Shown here one piece after another: positions 8,288 to 16,985 of a DNA stretch of 64,000 nt. Location of the stretch: assembly GCA_002342505.1 (NCBI GenBank), contig DDQB01000108.1, forward strand, positions 15,417 through 79,416, read 5' to 3'. Made by a program: the position numbers and the translations under genes. Each line of letters starts with the position of its first letter. The first letter of the stretch is position 1. The notes under the pieces are model-generated. The model was not told the origin of the DNA and searched no databases. It was given only the letters and a program-made list of their open reading frames with translations. The DNA is from Acidaminococcaceae bacterium UBA2453 (GTDB taxonomy: Bacteria > Bacillota > Negativicutes > Acidaminococcales > Acidaminococcaceae).

Positions 8288-8644
8288 ATGGACATTACAA
8301 ATGAAAATAAAATCGGAAACCAAATTCGGATGATGCGCAATCAACTTTGTATGACACGCAAAACATTGGCGCAGGAAGTACATGTTTCGCAAAACACAAT
8401 CTATCGTTGGGAAAATGGATTGGCAATCCCATCTTACGAGCATTGGATTATCCTCTGCCACATCTTCCACCTGCCCGTCCAAAATCCTGCGGAAATACAG
8501 GAATTTCCCAATCCTGTACCTGACAAAGAATTTCAGACTATTTTATTGAAACAGTTGGATCTCTGCCCTGACTGCAGGCGTAAAGTACAAAAAGCTCTCC
8601 AGCAATGGTATACGCTAAAAGATAAAAAGTTTAAAAACAACTAA
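8288..8644 (+). CDS. XRE-family helix-turn-helix regulator
   Basis: The 118-residue protein has an N-terminal HTH_3 domain (about residues 8-60) with LAQEVHVSQNTIYRWENG as the helix-turn-helix. Its C-terminal part carries CPDCRRK, which could bind metal as a pair only. The frame also offers a GTG at 8279; the ATG at 8288 is preferred because GCGAG sits about eight bases before it. It stands alone with its own strong promoter and two downstream hairpins. The target is unknown; the divergent ElyC-like gene and itself are the nearest candidates. Confidence 0.8.
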   Translation: MDITNENKIGNQIRMMRNQLCMTRKTLAQEVHVSQNTIYRWENGLAIPSYEHWIILCHIFHLPVQNPAEIQEFPNPVPDKEFQTILLKQLDLCPDCRRKVQKALQQWYTLKDKKFKNN

Positions 8645-8688
8645 GCGATTTATTAACCTATTTTCAGGCTATTACAAATTGTTATTTT

Positions 8689-8730
8689 GAGGTAAAAAAC
8701 GAAAATTTTTCGTTTTTTACCTCTTTTTTA
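8689..8730 (+). terminator. Terminator downstream of the XRE gene
   Basis: GAGGTAAAAAACGAAAA pairs with TTTTCGTTTTTTACCTC to form a long AT-rich stem, which is followed by TTTTTTA. It is consistent with an intrinsic terminator. Confidence 0.75.
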
Positions 8731-8783
8731 CCTCAAAAACGATTTGTATAAGATGCAAAGCTAAGTTACATTCTTCTACGTCC

Positions 8784-8817
8784 GCTTACTTTCTATACAT
8801 AGAAAGTAAGCGTTTTT
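8784..8817 (+). terminator. Second terminator hairpin between XRE and the activase gene
   Basis: A 28-base near-perfect palindrome (GCTTACTTTCTA arms, 8784-8811) is followed by GTTTTT. It would stop plus-strand read-through into the convergent activase gene. The minus strand lacks a U-tract, so it is not an obvious activase terminator. Confidence 0.7.
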
Positions 8818-8837
8818 ACAATATGGCTTTAATTTAC

Positions 8838-11800
8838 TTACGCCATATGATCTTCTGCTATTTCTGCCGACGCGGCCATGTGCATCCCTTCCGGGCATTT
8901 TTCTTTGGCTACACTCAGCATCAGCTTCAGCCGGTTCAGCTGATTTACTTCACTGGCCCCTGCGTCGCAGTCCATGGCCACCAGGTTCGCATCTTCATAT
9001 GTGCGACGAATCTCCCGGAACACGCCTTTGCCCAGAATATGATTGGGCAGGCAGGCCCATGGCTGCAGACATACTACGTTGCGCACCCCTTCTTCCATCA
9101 GCTTGGTCATTTCGCCGGGCAGCAGCCAGCCTTCTCCGGCCATGTTGCCCAGAGATACGTGCTGCGCCGCCAGTTCGGCAATTTTGTAGATAGAGATGGG
9201 AGCAGTAAAGTGTTTGGATTTAGCCAGCGCTTTGCGCATAGGATCCATGAAAAAGTCCGCCACTTTGATGAACATCTGGGCGCCAACTTTTTTGAGCCAG
9301 CTGCCGTCCAAAATATCGTGCCGGGTAATACCGTCAAAAGCCATATACAGCATAAAGTTAGCCAGCTCCGGCATAACCACTTCCGCACCTTCTTTTGCCA
9401 GCACCTGTTCCAGATGGTTGTTGGCTACGGGGTGGTATTCTACTAATATTTCGCCAACAACGCCCACTTTGGGCTTCCACAGGTTGGGCACAAGAGGAAT
9501 GGCATCAAATTCTTTTACCAAGTTCTGAATGGTCTGCCGATATTGCAGGAAATTGCCGTGATCCAGCTCGTCCTTGCATTTCCGCATCCATTTGGCAAAC
9601 AATTTGTCCGTGGAGCCGGGGATCAGTTCATAAGGCCGCATCCGGTTGGTGACATTCTGCAACAGGTCGCCGTAGATGATGGCTTTGGCCACGTCCTTGA
9701 AGCCGGAAGGATTTAACTTGAAGGCATCCTGCTCCAGTCCCCAGCAGGCGAATACAGGCACCTGCGGGTAACCTGCATTCCGCAGCGCGCGCCGCAACAG
9801 GTTCATATAGTTGGTGGCGCGGCAGGCGCCGCATGTCTGGAACAGCACAATGCTGGTATGATCCGGGTCGTACTTTCCGCTCTTGATAGCCTGCAGCATC
9901 TGTCCGATGACCACGATGGCCGGGTAACACATGTCGTTCTGCACGTACTGCAGGCCCAGGTTGATAGCTTCTTCTTTCGGCGTATCGGGAATGACCACTT
10001 TGTACCCGTACCGATTCAGCACGTGAGTCACCAAATCGAAGTGGATAGGCGCCATCTGGGGCGCTAATATGGTATGGGTCTCTTTGCAGTCGTGGGTAAA
10101 GAACGCCCGTTCTTCCACCACCAGCGGTTTGTAGTCCGGCACATGGCGGCGGCTGAGGACGGCTAATAAAGAGCGAAGCCTTATGCGGGCCGCGCCTAAG
10201 TTGCTCACTTCGTCCAGCTTGATCATGGTGTACAGACGCTGATGGCCTTCCATAATCTCCCGAACCTGATTGGTAGTGATGGCATCCAGTCCGCAGCCAA
10301 AGGAGCTGAGCTGAATGAGATTGATCTCCGGATGGGCTGCCGCAAAGCTGGCCGCATGGTACAGCCGGGCATGGTAACTCCACTGATTCACAATGGACAG
10401 CTCGTCTTTCGGCGTGTCCATGTGGTAGACGGAATCTTCCGACACAATGGCCAGGTTATAGGACTGGATCATCTCCGGAATGCCGTGGTTGATCTCCGGG
10501 TCTAAGTGATACGGTCTGCCGACCAGCAAGATTACCGGCAGATTTTTTTCTTTTGCTGTGCGCAGGATCTCTGCGCCTTTTTGCCGCACGTCTTCCCGGT
10601 ACTGTTCCAGTTCTTTGTAGCCGGCGTCCATGGCCTCTTTCAGTTCGCTCTGCTTAATATTTTCAGAAGCGAAGGCTTCCGTGAGGCGCACCAGCATTTT
10701 TTTGGGATCGTTGATGGGCAGGAAAGGCTCCATGAATTTGATTTCTTCGTTACGGAGCACATCCATGTTGTTGCGGATGTTTTCCGCATAGGAAGCTACC
10801 ACCGGGCAGTTGTAGTGGTTACCGGTACGGTTCACTTCGTCTTCCATATTGTAAGGCATGCATGGATAGAAAATTTTCTTTACGCCTTTTTCCACCAGGT
10901 CCATGATGTGCCCGTGCACCAGTTTGGCCGGATAACACAGGGAATCTGACGGGATGGTGGACATGCCTTTGTAGTATATTTGCGCAGAGGATTTGCCGGA
11001 CAGCACCACTTCGTAGCCTAATTTGCCAAAAAATGTGGCCCAGAAGGGAAAATCCTCGTACATGTTCAATACGCGGGGGATGCCGATGCGGCCCCGGCGG
11101 GCGGTAAATGATCTGCGCGCGGCATTTTTGGCTGCGGTTTTGTTGGCTGTTTTGGCAGCCGCAGCCGTTGCGCCGGACGAGCTGGCTTTTGTTGCATCGC
11201 TGCCCGCCATATGTGCGTCGTGTGCGTTGCACCATACGGCAGACGCATCGATGACATTGGGGTACTTGAACAGCCGCTCGTATTTATATTCGTAAATATT
11301 AGGAGCTTTGTTGGTATTTTTCGGTTTGCCTTCGCCCCGTTCACAGCGATTGCCGGTAAAGTAACGGCCCCCGTCGGGAAATGTCTGCATGGTCACTAAA
11401 CAATGGTTGCCGCAGCCGTTGCAACGGTAAGATTTGCTGGTGACGGTAAAGTTTTCCAGATCTTTAGCAGGAAGGAGGGTGGAACGGCGACCTTTTTCTG
11501 TCTGTTCCAACGACAGGATGGCGGCGCCATAGGCCCCCATCAACCCGGCTATATCCGGACGGATGACGTCCATGCCTAATAATTTTTCCATGTTGCGCAG
11601 CACTGCATTGTTATAGAATGTGCCACCCTGGACTACGATGTGATCACCCAGTTCCCGTGTATCTTTCAGCTGCATGACTTTAAACAGCGCATTTTTGATG
11701 ACTGAGAGACCGATGCCCGCAGAAATATCTGCCAAAGGAGCTCCTTCTTTCTGTGCCTGCTTCACGCGGGAGTTCATGAATACAGTGCAGCGGGTGCCAA

Positions 11801-13307
11801 GGTCCACGGGGGTCTTGGAGTCCATAGCTTTGTCCGCGAATTCCGCGGCGGTCATGCCCAGGCCCTGGGCAAAGTTTTCAATAAAGGAACCGCAGCCTGC
11901 TGAACAGGCTTCGTTCAATGTAATTTTGCCAATGTTTCCGTTATTGATAAGGAAACATTTCATATCCTGCCCGCCGATGTCCAGCACGCAGGTCACGTCC
12001 GGACAGAATTCATAGGCAGCGCGGTAGTGGGCAAAAGTTTCCACTTCGCCGGCGTCAGCATGCAGAGCTGCCTTGACAATCTTTTCTCCGTAGCCGGTAG
12101 TAAGACAGCCAGCAATATAGGCAGACTCCGGCATGGCTTTGTACAAACCGGACAGTTCTTTGATGACGATTTTCAGGGGCGAGCCCTGGTTGCTGCCGTA
12201 ATCGGTATATAAAATTTCTTTGTCTTTGCCGATGGCTACAATTTTTGTGGTAGTGGAACCCGCGTCGATGCCTACGTAAACAGGACCTTCGTACGCAGAC
12301 AGATCGCCACGCTTCACTTTGTCTTTGTCGTGACGTTCAATGAAAGCGTCGTATTCTGCCGAGTTGCGGAACAGGGCCAGCCGTTCGTCGCGGGCAATGC
12401 CGTGACCGGCTTCCGCTTTATCCAAGTTGGCAGTGAGGTTTCTAAATTCCAGTTCTTTTGTTTCTTCGGAAAGCGCGGCGCCCACGGCCACAAAGTAGGC
12501 TCCGTCTTCTACGTTCACCACTTTTTCCGGATCCATTTTCAACGTTTCCACAAACCGTTTTTTCAGTTCCGGCAGAAAATACAGCGGGCCGCCTAAAAAA
12601 GCTACATTACCGGTGATCTCCCGTCCCTGTGCCAGGTTGCCGATGGTCTGGTTCACCACGGCCTGAAAGATGGATTTGGCGATGTCTTCTTTGGATGCGC
12701 CATCGTTCATCAGGGCCTGGATATCTGTTTTGGCAAACACGCCGCAACGGGATGCAATAGTATAGATACGTCTTGCTTTGGCCGCCAGATCGTTCAATCC
12801 TTTGGCGTCTGTGTTCAGGAGCGCCGCCATGTGGTCGATGAAGGCGCCGGTCCCTCCTGCGCACACTCCGTTCATCCGTTCTTCCGGCGCAGAGCCGAAG
12901 TACATAATCTTCGCGTCTTCCCCGCCTAATTCCACCATGGTATCGGTTTGGGGAATGAGTTTCTTTACTGCCGTCGCCGCCGCGATGACTTCCTGCACAA
13001 ATGGCAGCTGCAGCCGCTGGGCAATACCCATACCGGCAGATCCGGTAAGGGCAAAACGGAACCGGGACGGGCCTACCACGTCTTTCAGCGCAGTCAGGTT
13101 CGTCACCAATGCGCTGGGAATATCAGAAAAGTGCCGGGCATAATGTTTATAAATAATATGCTCTTCGGCATTCAGCACTACTACTTTAATGGTAGTGGAT
13201 CCGATATCGATTCCCACTTTGTAACCGGAGCCTGCGTTCTCCCTGCCGGCAACAGAAGGCCGGACGACTGCAGCACTGCCGGAATTTACTTTGAAATTTT
13301 CAGTCAT
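8838..13307 (-). CDS. Giant acyl-CoA dehydratase activase-related protein (two BcrAD/BadFG ATPase domains plus dehydratase-like C-terminus)
   Basis: This 1,489-residue protein begins with two ASKHA ATPase domains, GIDIGSTT at 32-39 and GIDAGSTT at 346-353, of the 2-hydroxyglutaryl-CoA dehydratase activator (HgdC) type. Each keeps a cysteine pair 39 residues apart (C149/C188 and C468/C507), the spacing of the [4Fe-4S] ligands in HgdC. A Cys-rich segment CNGCGNHC (629-636), an Ala/Lys linker (about 700-735), a DUF2229 region (about 738-1000) and an HgdA/B-like domain follow. The family's real substrate is not established. ATG 13307 was chosen for the GAGGTG site before it; the frame is open 131 codons further upstream without recognisable protein. 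Confidence 0.88.
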   Translation of the reverse strand: MTENFKVNSGSAAVVRPSVAGRENAGSGYKVGIDIGSTTIKVVVLNAEEHIIYKHYARHFSDIPSALVTNLTALKDVVGPSRFRFALTGSAGMGIAQRLQLPFVQEVIAAATAVKKLIPQTDTMVELGGEDAKIMYFGSAPEERMNGVCAGGTGAFIDHMAALLNTDAKGLNDLAAKARRIYTIASRCGVFAKTDIQALMNDGASKEDIAKSIFQAVVNQTIGNLAQGREITGNVAFLGGPLYFLPELKKRFVETLKMDPEKVVNVEDGAYFVAVGAALSEETKELEFRNLTANLDKAEAGHGIARDERLALFRNSAEYDAFIERHDKDKVKRGDLSAYEGPVYVGIDAGSTTTKIVAIGKDKEILYTDYGSNQGSPLKIVIKELSGLYKAMPESAYIAGCLTTGYGEKIVKAALHADAGEVETFAHYRAAYEFCPDVTCVLDIGGQDMKCFLINNGNIGKITLNEACSAGCGSFIENFAQGLGMTAAEFADKAMDSKTPVDLGTRCTVFMNSRVKQAQKEGAPLADISAGIGLSVIKNALFKVMQLKDTRELGDHIVVQGGTFYNNAVLRNMEKLLGMDVIRPDIAGLMGAYGAAILSLEQTEKGRRSTLLPAKDLENFTVTSKSYRCNGCGNHCLVTMQTFPDGGRYFTGNRCERGEGKPKNTNKAPNIYEYKYERLFKYPNVIDASAVWCNAHDAHMAGSDATKASSSGATAAAAKTANKTAAKNAARRSFTARRGRIGIPRVLNMYEDFPFWATFFGKLGYEVVLSGKSSAQIYYKGMSTIPSDSLCYPAKLVHGHIMDLVEKGVKKIFYPCMPYNMEDEVNRTGNHYNCPVVASYAENIRNNMDVLRNEEIKFMEPFLPINDPKKMLVRLTEAFASENIKQSELKEAMDAGYKELEQYREDVRQKGAEILRTAKEKNLPVILLVGRPYHLDPEINHGIPEMIQSYNLAIVSEDSVYHMDTPKDELSIVNQWSYHARLYHAASFAAAHPEINLIQLSSFGCGLDAITTNQVREIMEGHQRLYTMIKLDEVSNLGAARIRLRSLLAVLSRRHVPDYKPLVVEERAFFTHDCKETHTILAPQMAPIHFDLVTHVLNRYGYKVVIPDTPKEEAINLGLQYVQNDMCYPAIVVIGQMLQAIKSGKYDPDHTSIVLFQTCGACRATNYMNLLRRALRNAGYPQVPVFACWGLEQDAFKLNPSGFKDVAKAIIYGDLLQNVTNRMRPYELIPGSTDKLFAKWMRKCKDELDHGNFLQYRQTIQNLVKEFDAIPLVPNLWKPKVGVVGEILVEYHPVANNHLEQVLAKEGAEVVMPELANFMLYMAFDGITRHDILDGSWLKKVGAQMFIKVADFFMDPMRKALAKSKHFTAPISIYKIAELAAQHVSLGNMAGEGWLLPGEMTKLMEEGVRNVVCLQPWACLPNHILGKGVFREIRRTYEDANLVAMDCDAGASEVNQLNRLKLMLSVAKEKCPEGMHMAASAEIAEDHMA

Positions 13308-13910
13308 AGAGCACCTCGTAAAATATATAGAAGGAAAGGCCGATGGCAGATGGTTTGTTGCACTCGATTCAATCAAATTTACTGAAATCTGCGCAACACG
13401 AAACACTGCATCAGGATCTCCGTTGCAGACAACCTGCGGCCAGATGATTGCCGTGTTGTCCTGTTCCGAAAATTCCCCGGCTGCCGCCAAATGAAAGCTT
13501 CTGCCGAAAATTTCAGAATGCACGATAAAAAGAAATTCAACATCGGAAACAGAGATTGGTAATGTGCGGCACGCAGGCCGTTGTTTCTTCCGTTTCCGCC
13601 GGAGCGCCGCCACATGAAAGTTTTGCTCCTGACATAAATTTAAATTACATAGTCGTTGGCAAATGAAACCAATACTATTCAATATTATATTATATACCAA
13701 AATTAAATAAATACCATACTCTTTTTATATTAATTGTTTTGATTTTCTTGTTTTTACGAAATTTGAAGAAGTACTGCGCGGATTTCTGTTTGAAGAATAA
13801 AACAGAATCTCATTGCTATATTTCATTTTTTATGTTGTAAAGCAAATGAATATTATCGATATCGGTTTGATCAATTCCTTGAAAAAATTTCACATTTTCT
13901 TGAGAAAATT
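13308..13910. other. Long non-coding or unassigned spacer upstream of the activase gene
   Basis: About 600 bases hold no gene I can support. The part from 13308 to 13700 is open in the activase frame on the minus strand but gives an unremarkable sequence. The part from 13660 to 13900 is very AT-rich, with minus-strand TATAAT-like boxes near 13687-13696 that may be the activase promoter, giving a leader of about 370 bases. A decayed gene or a regulatory leader are both possible. Confidence 0.4.
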
Positions 13911-13937
13911 TTAGCACTCAGCTCTTGACAGTGCTAA
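13911..13937. promoter_or_regulatory. CIRCE operator (HrcA binding site)
   Basis: TTAGCACTC (13911-13919), nine bases and CAGTGCTAA (13929-13937) match the CIRCE consensus TTAGCACTC-N9-GAGTGCTAA with one mismatch. It overlaps the -35 box of the hsp20 promoter, so HrcA binding should block transcription. Confidence 0.9.
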
Positions 13938-13953
13938 CAATTGGTGGTATAGT
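13925..13953 (+). promoter_or_regulatory. hsp20 promoter
   Basis: A perfect TTGACA (13925-13930), a 17-base spacer and TATAGT (13948-13953) are seen. The right arm of CIRCE covers the end of the -35 box. Confidence 0.85.
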
Positions 13954-13980
13954 ATCTTTAGAAACAAGGAAAGCGTAGTG

Positions 13981-14043
13981 ATGATGAGGCCGAAGGGCTT
14001 CGCGACAATTGCTCTTGAATAATTCGCCGCAAGGCGGTTTTTT
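13981..14043 (+). promoter_or_regulatory. Possible leader peptide and weak terminator in the hsp20 5' UTR
   Basis: The roughly 200-base leader contains AAGGAA followed by ATG at 13981 and a 13-codon frame (MMRPKGFATIALE) ending TAA at 14020-14022. Two bases later a CGCC-GCAA-GGCG hairpin (14025-14036) with a GNRA-type loop is followed by six T residues. The arrangement resembles an attenuator, but the stem is only four base pairs. Confidence 0.35.
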
Positions 14044-14160
14044 AAAGAAGCAAAAGTCAAAAAGTCAATACAAATTCTGTTGTTTCCCAACGTAGTCAAA
14101 AAAAATTTATATAACGGATGCGGTTGTAATTCCCATCTGCAATGAATGGAGGAATGAGTT

Positions 14161-14622
14161 ATGATGTTACCGAGCATTTTTGGAGAAAATTTATTTGATG
14201 ACTGGATGAATGACAGCGGGTTGATGAACCCCAACGCGTTCTTTGGCAAAGGCCTCTCCCCTTTGTATGGCAAGCATGCAGCCAATATCATGAAAACAGA
14301 TATTCGCGAGAACAAGGACAGCTACGATGTCATTGTCGATTTGCCGGGCTTTAAGAAAGATGGTATCCATGTACAGCTGGAAGATGGCTACCTGACTATC
14401 ACCGCTGCCAAGTCCCTGGACAAGGACGAAAAGGATGAGGCGGGCAAGTACATCCGTCAGGAACGGTACAGCGGATCCTGCACCCGCAGCTTCTACGTGG
14501 GAACGGCCATTACCGAGGAGGACATTAAGGCCAAATTTGAAGACGGTACCCTGCGGCTGAACATCCCCAAGAAGGATTCTAAGGCTGTAGAGACAAAAAA
14601 ATATATTGCAATTGAGGGATAA
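14161..14622 (+). CDS. Small heat-shock protein, Hsp20/alpha-crystallin family
   Basis: This 153-residue chaperone holds unfolding proteins without ATP. The alpha-crystallin domain spans about residues 40-140, with IVDLPGFKKDGIHVQLEDGY early and GTLRLNIPKK near its end, as in bacterial class A proteins. The N-terminal arm (MMLPSIFGENLFDDWMND) is typical. GGAGG at 14148-14152 places the start at 14161; ATG 14164 is also possible. A CIRCE element at its promoter indicates HrcA repression, which is not universal for sHSP genes. A terminator follows, so it is monocistronic. Confidence 0.92.
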   Translation: MMLPSIFGENLFDDWMNDSGLMNPNAFFGKGLSPLYGKHAANIMKTDIRENKDSYDVIVDLPGFKKDGIHVQLEDGYLTITAAKSLDKDEKDEAGKYIRQERYSGSCTRSFYVGTAITEEDIKAKFEDGTLRLNIPKKDSKAVETKKYIAIEG

Positions 14623-14655
14623 TTCCCTCTTTGCGATAAAAAGCAAGGCAAACGG

Positions 14656-14687
14656 CCGCCTACCTGTCCCGTAGGCGGTATTTTTTT
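14656..14687 (+). terminator. hsp20 terminator
   Basis: CCGCCTAC (14656-14663) pairs with GTAGGCGG (14671-14678) and is followed by TATTTTTTT. This is a strong intrinsic terminator. Confidence 0.9.
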
Positions 14688-14690
14688 GAC

Positions 14691-14719
14691 TTTACTACTT
14701 CCGGCAGCAATGGTATGAT
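14691..14719 (+). promoter_or_regulatory. Promoter of the acyltransferase gene
   Basis: TTTACT (14691-14696), a 17-base spacer and TATGAT (14714-14719) are seen with an extended TGG just before the -10 box. It starts right after the hsp20 terminator. Confidence 0.6.
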
Positions 14720-14767
14720 GATTACAAGAATTATCATCCTTAATACTTAAGATTCCAGAGGTTTTTT

Positions 14768-15898
14768 ATGTCTGACCGTAATATTGTAGTTGACCGGTTG
14801 CGGGCGCTGGCGATGCTGGGCGTGATTGGGATCCATATCGGGCCGTTTGTGTTCGCTTCCTCCACCCCCCGTCTGGACCTTTTCCTGTTATTTCAGGTCT
14901 TCACCCGCTTTGCGGTTCCCAGTTTCTTTTTTATATCGGGTTACGGACTGTTCTGCAACGATGCGCTGCGCAGGCCGTTCCATTATATTGAGTTTGTAAA
15001 GAAACACCTGATCACCGTAGGACTTCCCTACTTTGTCTGGTCGCTGTTTTACATTTACATGTGGCAATGGGAAGACATGTATCGTCCGGACCGGTCATTT
15101 TCCATCTCCGTTTTAATTGTAAAGTTTCTATTGGGCGAAGGCTGCTATCATATTTATTTTATGGTGATCCTTTTATATTTTTATCTTTCCATGCCGTTCT
15201 GGCGCTGGCTGGTGCGGCGGATCAGCGAAAAATCTGCTGCGGGGATAACTGCTTCGCTGGCAGCATTAGCCGGATTACAGGTACTGCTGTACAATTGGAG
15301 CTCTTCCTACTGGATCTACCCCGTCTGGACAAAGGGGCATGCCATGATCATCCGCCTGCTGAACGAGCGTATGAATTACCTGCCGCTGTTTTACGGTTTT
15401 GTGTTCGTGCTGGGCGGCGTGTGCGCCATTCACGAAAAACAGATCCGCAAGTGGCTTCAGTGTCATTTTACATCCACACTTGGCGTATTTTTACTGTCCT
15501 GCGCCGTATTGGTCTGGCGCTTTAAGGAATATGTGCTGTCGGGCATTCCGCTGGAAGATATTCCCGCCAAATACATGACCCAGCTAACACCGGAAGGATT
15601 ACTGTACACCGTCTGCTGGCTGCTTTTCTTCAGTGCCGCGCTGGAAAAAATAAAGGATTCTCTCTTCCTCGATACCCTTTCCCAATACTCCATGATCATC
15701 TACCTGATCCATCCCCTCTTCGTATACTACTGGTACCAATGGTTCGGCATGCTGGGTTTCGCCATCGCACAAGTACCTGTGCTGCTGTACTACATATTAG
15801 TATTAATAACCTCGCTGTTAGTCGGAATTTTGATCCACAAAATTGCAAAACAACGCCGAATTATCGGACTGTTATTATTAGGAAGAGCGCCAAAATAA
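14768..15898 (+). CDS. Membrane acyltransferase, acyltransferase 3 family
   Basis: The 376-residue polytopic protein has about ten TM segments and the acyltransferase_3 N-terminal motif DRLRALAMLGVIGIH (residues 9-23), including the conserved Arg and His. The family O-acetylates or O-succinylates surface sugars such as LPS, capsule or peptidoglycan. FFFISGYGLF near residue 52 is the usual second motif. In a diderm envelope, modification of LPS or a surface polymer is plausible, but the substrate cannot be told. It stands alone and ends at an unusual terminator with a conserved loop. Confidence 0.85.
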   Translation: MSDRNIVVDRLRALAMLGVIGIHIGPFVFASSTPRLDLFLLFQVFTRFAVPSFFFISGYGLFCNDALRRPFHYIEFVKKHLITVGLPYFVWSLFYIYMWQWEDMYRPDRSFSISVLIVKFLLGEGCYHIYFMVILLYFYLSMPFWRWLVRRISEKSAAGITASLAALAGLQVLLYNWSSSYWIYPVWTKGHAMIIRLLNERMNYLPLFYGFVFVLGGVCAIHEKQIRKWLQCHFTSTLGVFLLSCAVLVWRFKEYVLSGIPLEDIPAKYMTQLTPEGLLYTVCWLLFFSAALEKIKDSLFLDTLSQYSMIIYLIHPLFVYYWYQWFGMLGFAIAQVPVLLYYILVLITSLLVGILIHKIAKQRRIIGLLLLGRAPK

Positions 15899-15979
15899 AA
15901 AAAGCCGAACCGCACCTCTCAATGAGACCCTTCAACGAATGAAACGAAAAGGGAAAGAGGGATGTAGTTCGGCTTTTTT
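15898..15979 (+). terminator. Terminator with conserved structured loop (copy A)
   Basis: AAAAAGCCGAAC pairs with GTTCGGCTTTTT to form an outer stem that can terminate on both strands. The apical region is large: CCTCTC can pair with GAGGG and CCCTT with AAGGG, closing on CAACGAATGAAACGAA. A second hairpin at 18336-18416 has nearly the same inner loop (CAAGGAGTAAAACGACA closed by CCTT/AAGG). Loop conservation suggests an RNA with a role beyond termination. Confidence 0.7.
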
Positions 15980-15998
15980 ACATAGTAGGCAAAAAGCA

Positions 15999-16029
15999 AA
16001 AATCCCGCTCCTGACGGAACGGGATTTTG
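15999..16029 (-). terminator. Terminator of the rplU-prp-rpmA operon
   Basis: AAAATCCCG (15999-16007) pairs with CGGGATTTT (16020-16028). The minus strand continues into a U-rich tract. A plus-strand U-run also follows, so it can work in both directions. Confidence 0.8.
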
Positions 16030-16042
16030 CAATTTTTTGTAA

Positions 16043-16339
16043 TTACGCTTCTTTAGCTTCTTCCAACGGCTCGATGCTGATGATGCGTTCCGTACGTCCA
16101 TGACGGCCAAAACGAACTTTACCATCGATTTTGGCATAAATGGTGTAGTCACGACCAATGCCTACATTTTTGCCGGTATGGAAACGGGTACCATGCTGAC
16201 GAACGATGATGCTGCCAGCAGTCACCACCTGGCCGTCATGCGCTTTCGTTCCCAGACGCTGGGAATTGGAGTCACGGCCATTGTGGGAAGACCCGGTACC
16301 TTTTTTATGTGCATGTAATTGCAGAATAATCTTAAACAT
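16043..16339 (-). CDS. rpmA: 50S ribosomal protein L27 with cleavable N-terminal extension
   Basis: This 98-residue large-subunit protein reaches the peptidyl-transferase centre. The Firmicute-type extension MFKIILQLH precedes the mature start [20 protein letters not shown]. In Firmicutes the protease Prp removes this extension, and the prp gene lies directly upstream here. The frame is open to 16372, but GGAGGTG before the ATG at 16339 and the family start fix the N-terminus. The start overlaps the end of prp by eight bases. The operon ends at the hairpin at 15999-16029. Confidence 0.95.
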   Translation of the reverse strand: MFKIILQLHAHKKGTGSSHNGRDSNSQRLGTKAHDGQVVTAGSIIVRQHGTRFHTGKNVGIGRDYTIYAKIDGKVRFGRHGRTERIISIEPLEEAKEA

Positions 16340-16670
16340 TAATTTCACCTCCATGTTCGTGAATTCGAACATCTTGCGGACATTGCTCAGCCAGCTGGTA
16401 CAGCACGGCTTCCATGCTGCCTAACAGCGCCTGGCTTTTCGCGTCGGGCGTCCGCTGCAGGGTCACCTGCAATTCACCCTTTTTCGTATCCGCACGGTAT
16501 TCCACCGGATACTGCAACTGTTGTTCCAATCCTACAAGAGCCATCTGCGTTACCGCAGACACCCAGGCGCATATCACACTTTCTCCGGCCGGTGCGTCAC
16601 TTGCGTGCCCCCTCGACCGAAATGCGGTAATCTCACCTTTCCGGTTCCTGTATAAATCTACTGTAATCAT
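16332..16670 (-). CDS. prp: Ribosomal-processing cysteine protease Prp
   Basis: The 112-residue protein shows the Prp catalytic pair at exactly the positions known in Staphylococcus aureus: His22 in RGHA and Cys34 in [10 protein letters not shown]. Prp cuts the N-terminal extension of L27 so that it can fit the ribosome. Placement between rplU and rpmA is the conserved Firmicute order. The gene starts three bases after the rplU stop and runs eight bases into rpmA, which suggests coupled translation. Confidence 0.95.
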   Translation of the reverse strand: MITVDLYRNRKGEITAFRSRGHASDAPAGESVICAWVSAVTQMALVGLEQQLQYPVEYRADTKKGELQVTLQRTPDAKSQALLGSMEAVLYQLAEQCPQDVRIHEHGGEINV

Positions 16671-16673
16671 ACA

Positions 16674-16985
16674 TTAAGCCTGGATTCCGCTGATTTTTAC
16701 AGCAGTGAACGGCTGACGATGACCAGCGCGTTTGCGATAGTTAGCTTTTGCTTTGTATTTGAAGACCAGGATTTTTTCGTCTTTGCCCTGTTCTTCTACG
16801 GTAGCAGTAACTTTAGCGCCGTCAACGAACGGTTTTCCTACAGTTACTTCGCCATCGTTTACGATAGCCAGAACTTCGTCAAATACGACTTCAGCACCTT
16901 TTTCAGCGTCCAGCTTTTCTACGTTCAGAACGTCGCCTTCTGCTACTTTGTACTGTTTGCCACCGGTTTTGATAATTGCGTACAT
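16674..16985 (-). CDS. rplU: 50S ribosomal protein L21
   Basis: This 103-residue protein has the standard L21 length and starts [20 protein letters not shown]. It binds 23S rRNA in the large subunit. The C-terminal [19 protein letters not shown] is the family signature (L21p motif). The frame is open to 17006, but ATG 16985 has GGGAGGTG at good spacing. It is the first gene of rplU-prp-rpmA, behind a leader of about 170 bases that may be an L21-type autoregulatory RNA. Confidence 0.95.
   Translation of the reverse strand: MYAIIKTGGKQYKVAEGDVLNVEKLDAEKGAEVVFDEVLAIVNDGEVTVGKPFVDGAKVTATVEEQGKDEKILVFKYKAKANYRKRAGHRQPFTAVKISGIQA

Noticed and set aside
8640..8820. Possible CRISPR or repeat cluster near the XRE gene
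   Set aside because: The repeats are the arms of two separate terminator hairpins; no regularly spaced direct repeats are present.
8838..13700. The full 1,620-codon frame as the activase gene
   Set aside because: The first 131 codons give no recognisable domain, and ATG 13307 has a good GAGGTG ribosome site with the activator domain starting about 30 residues later.
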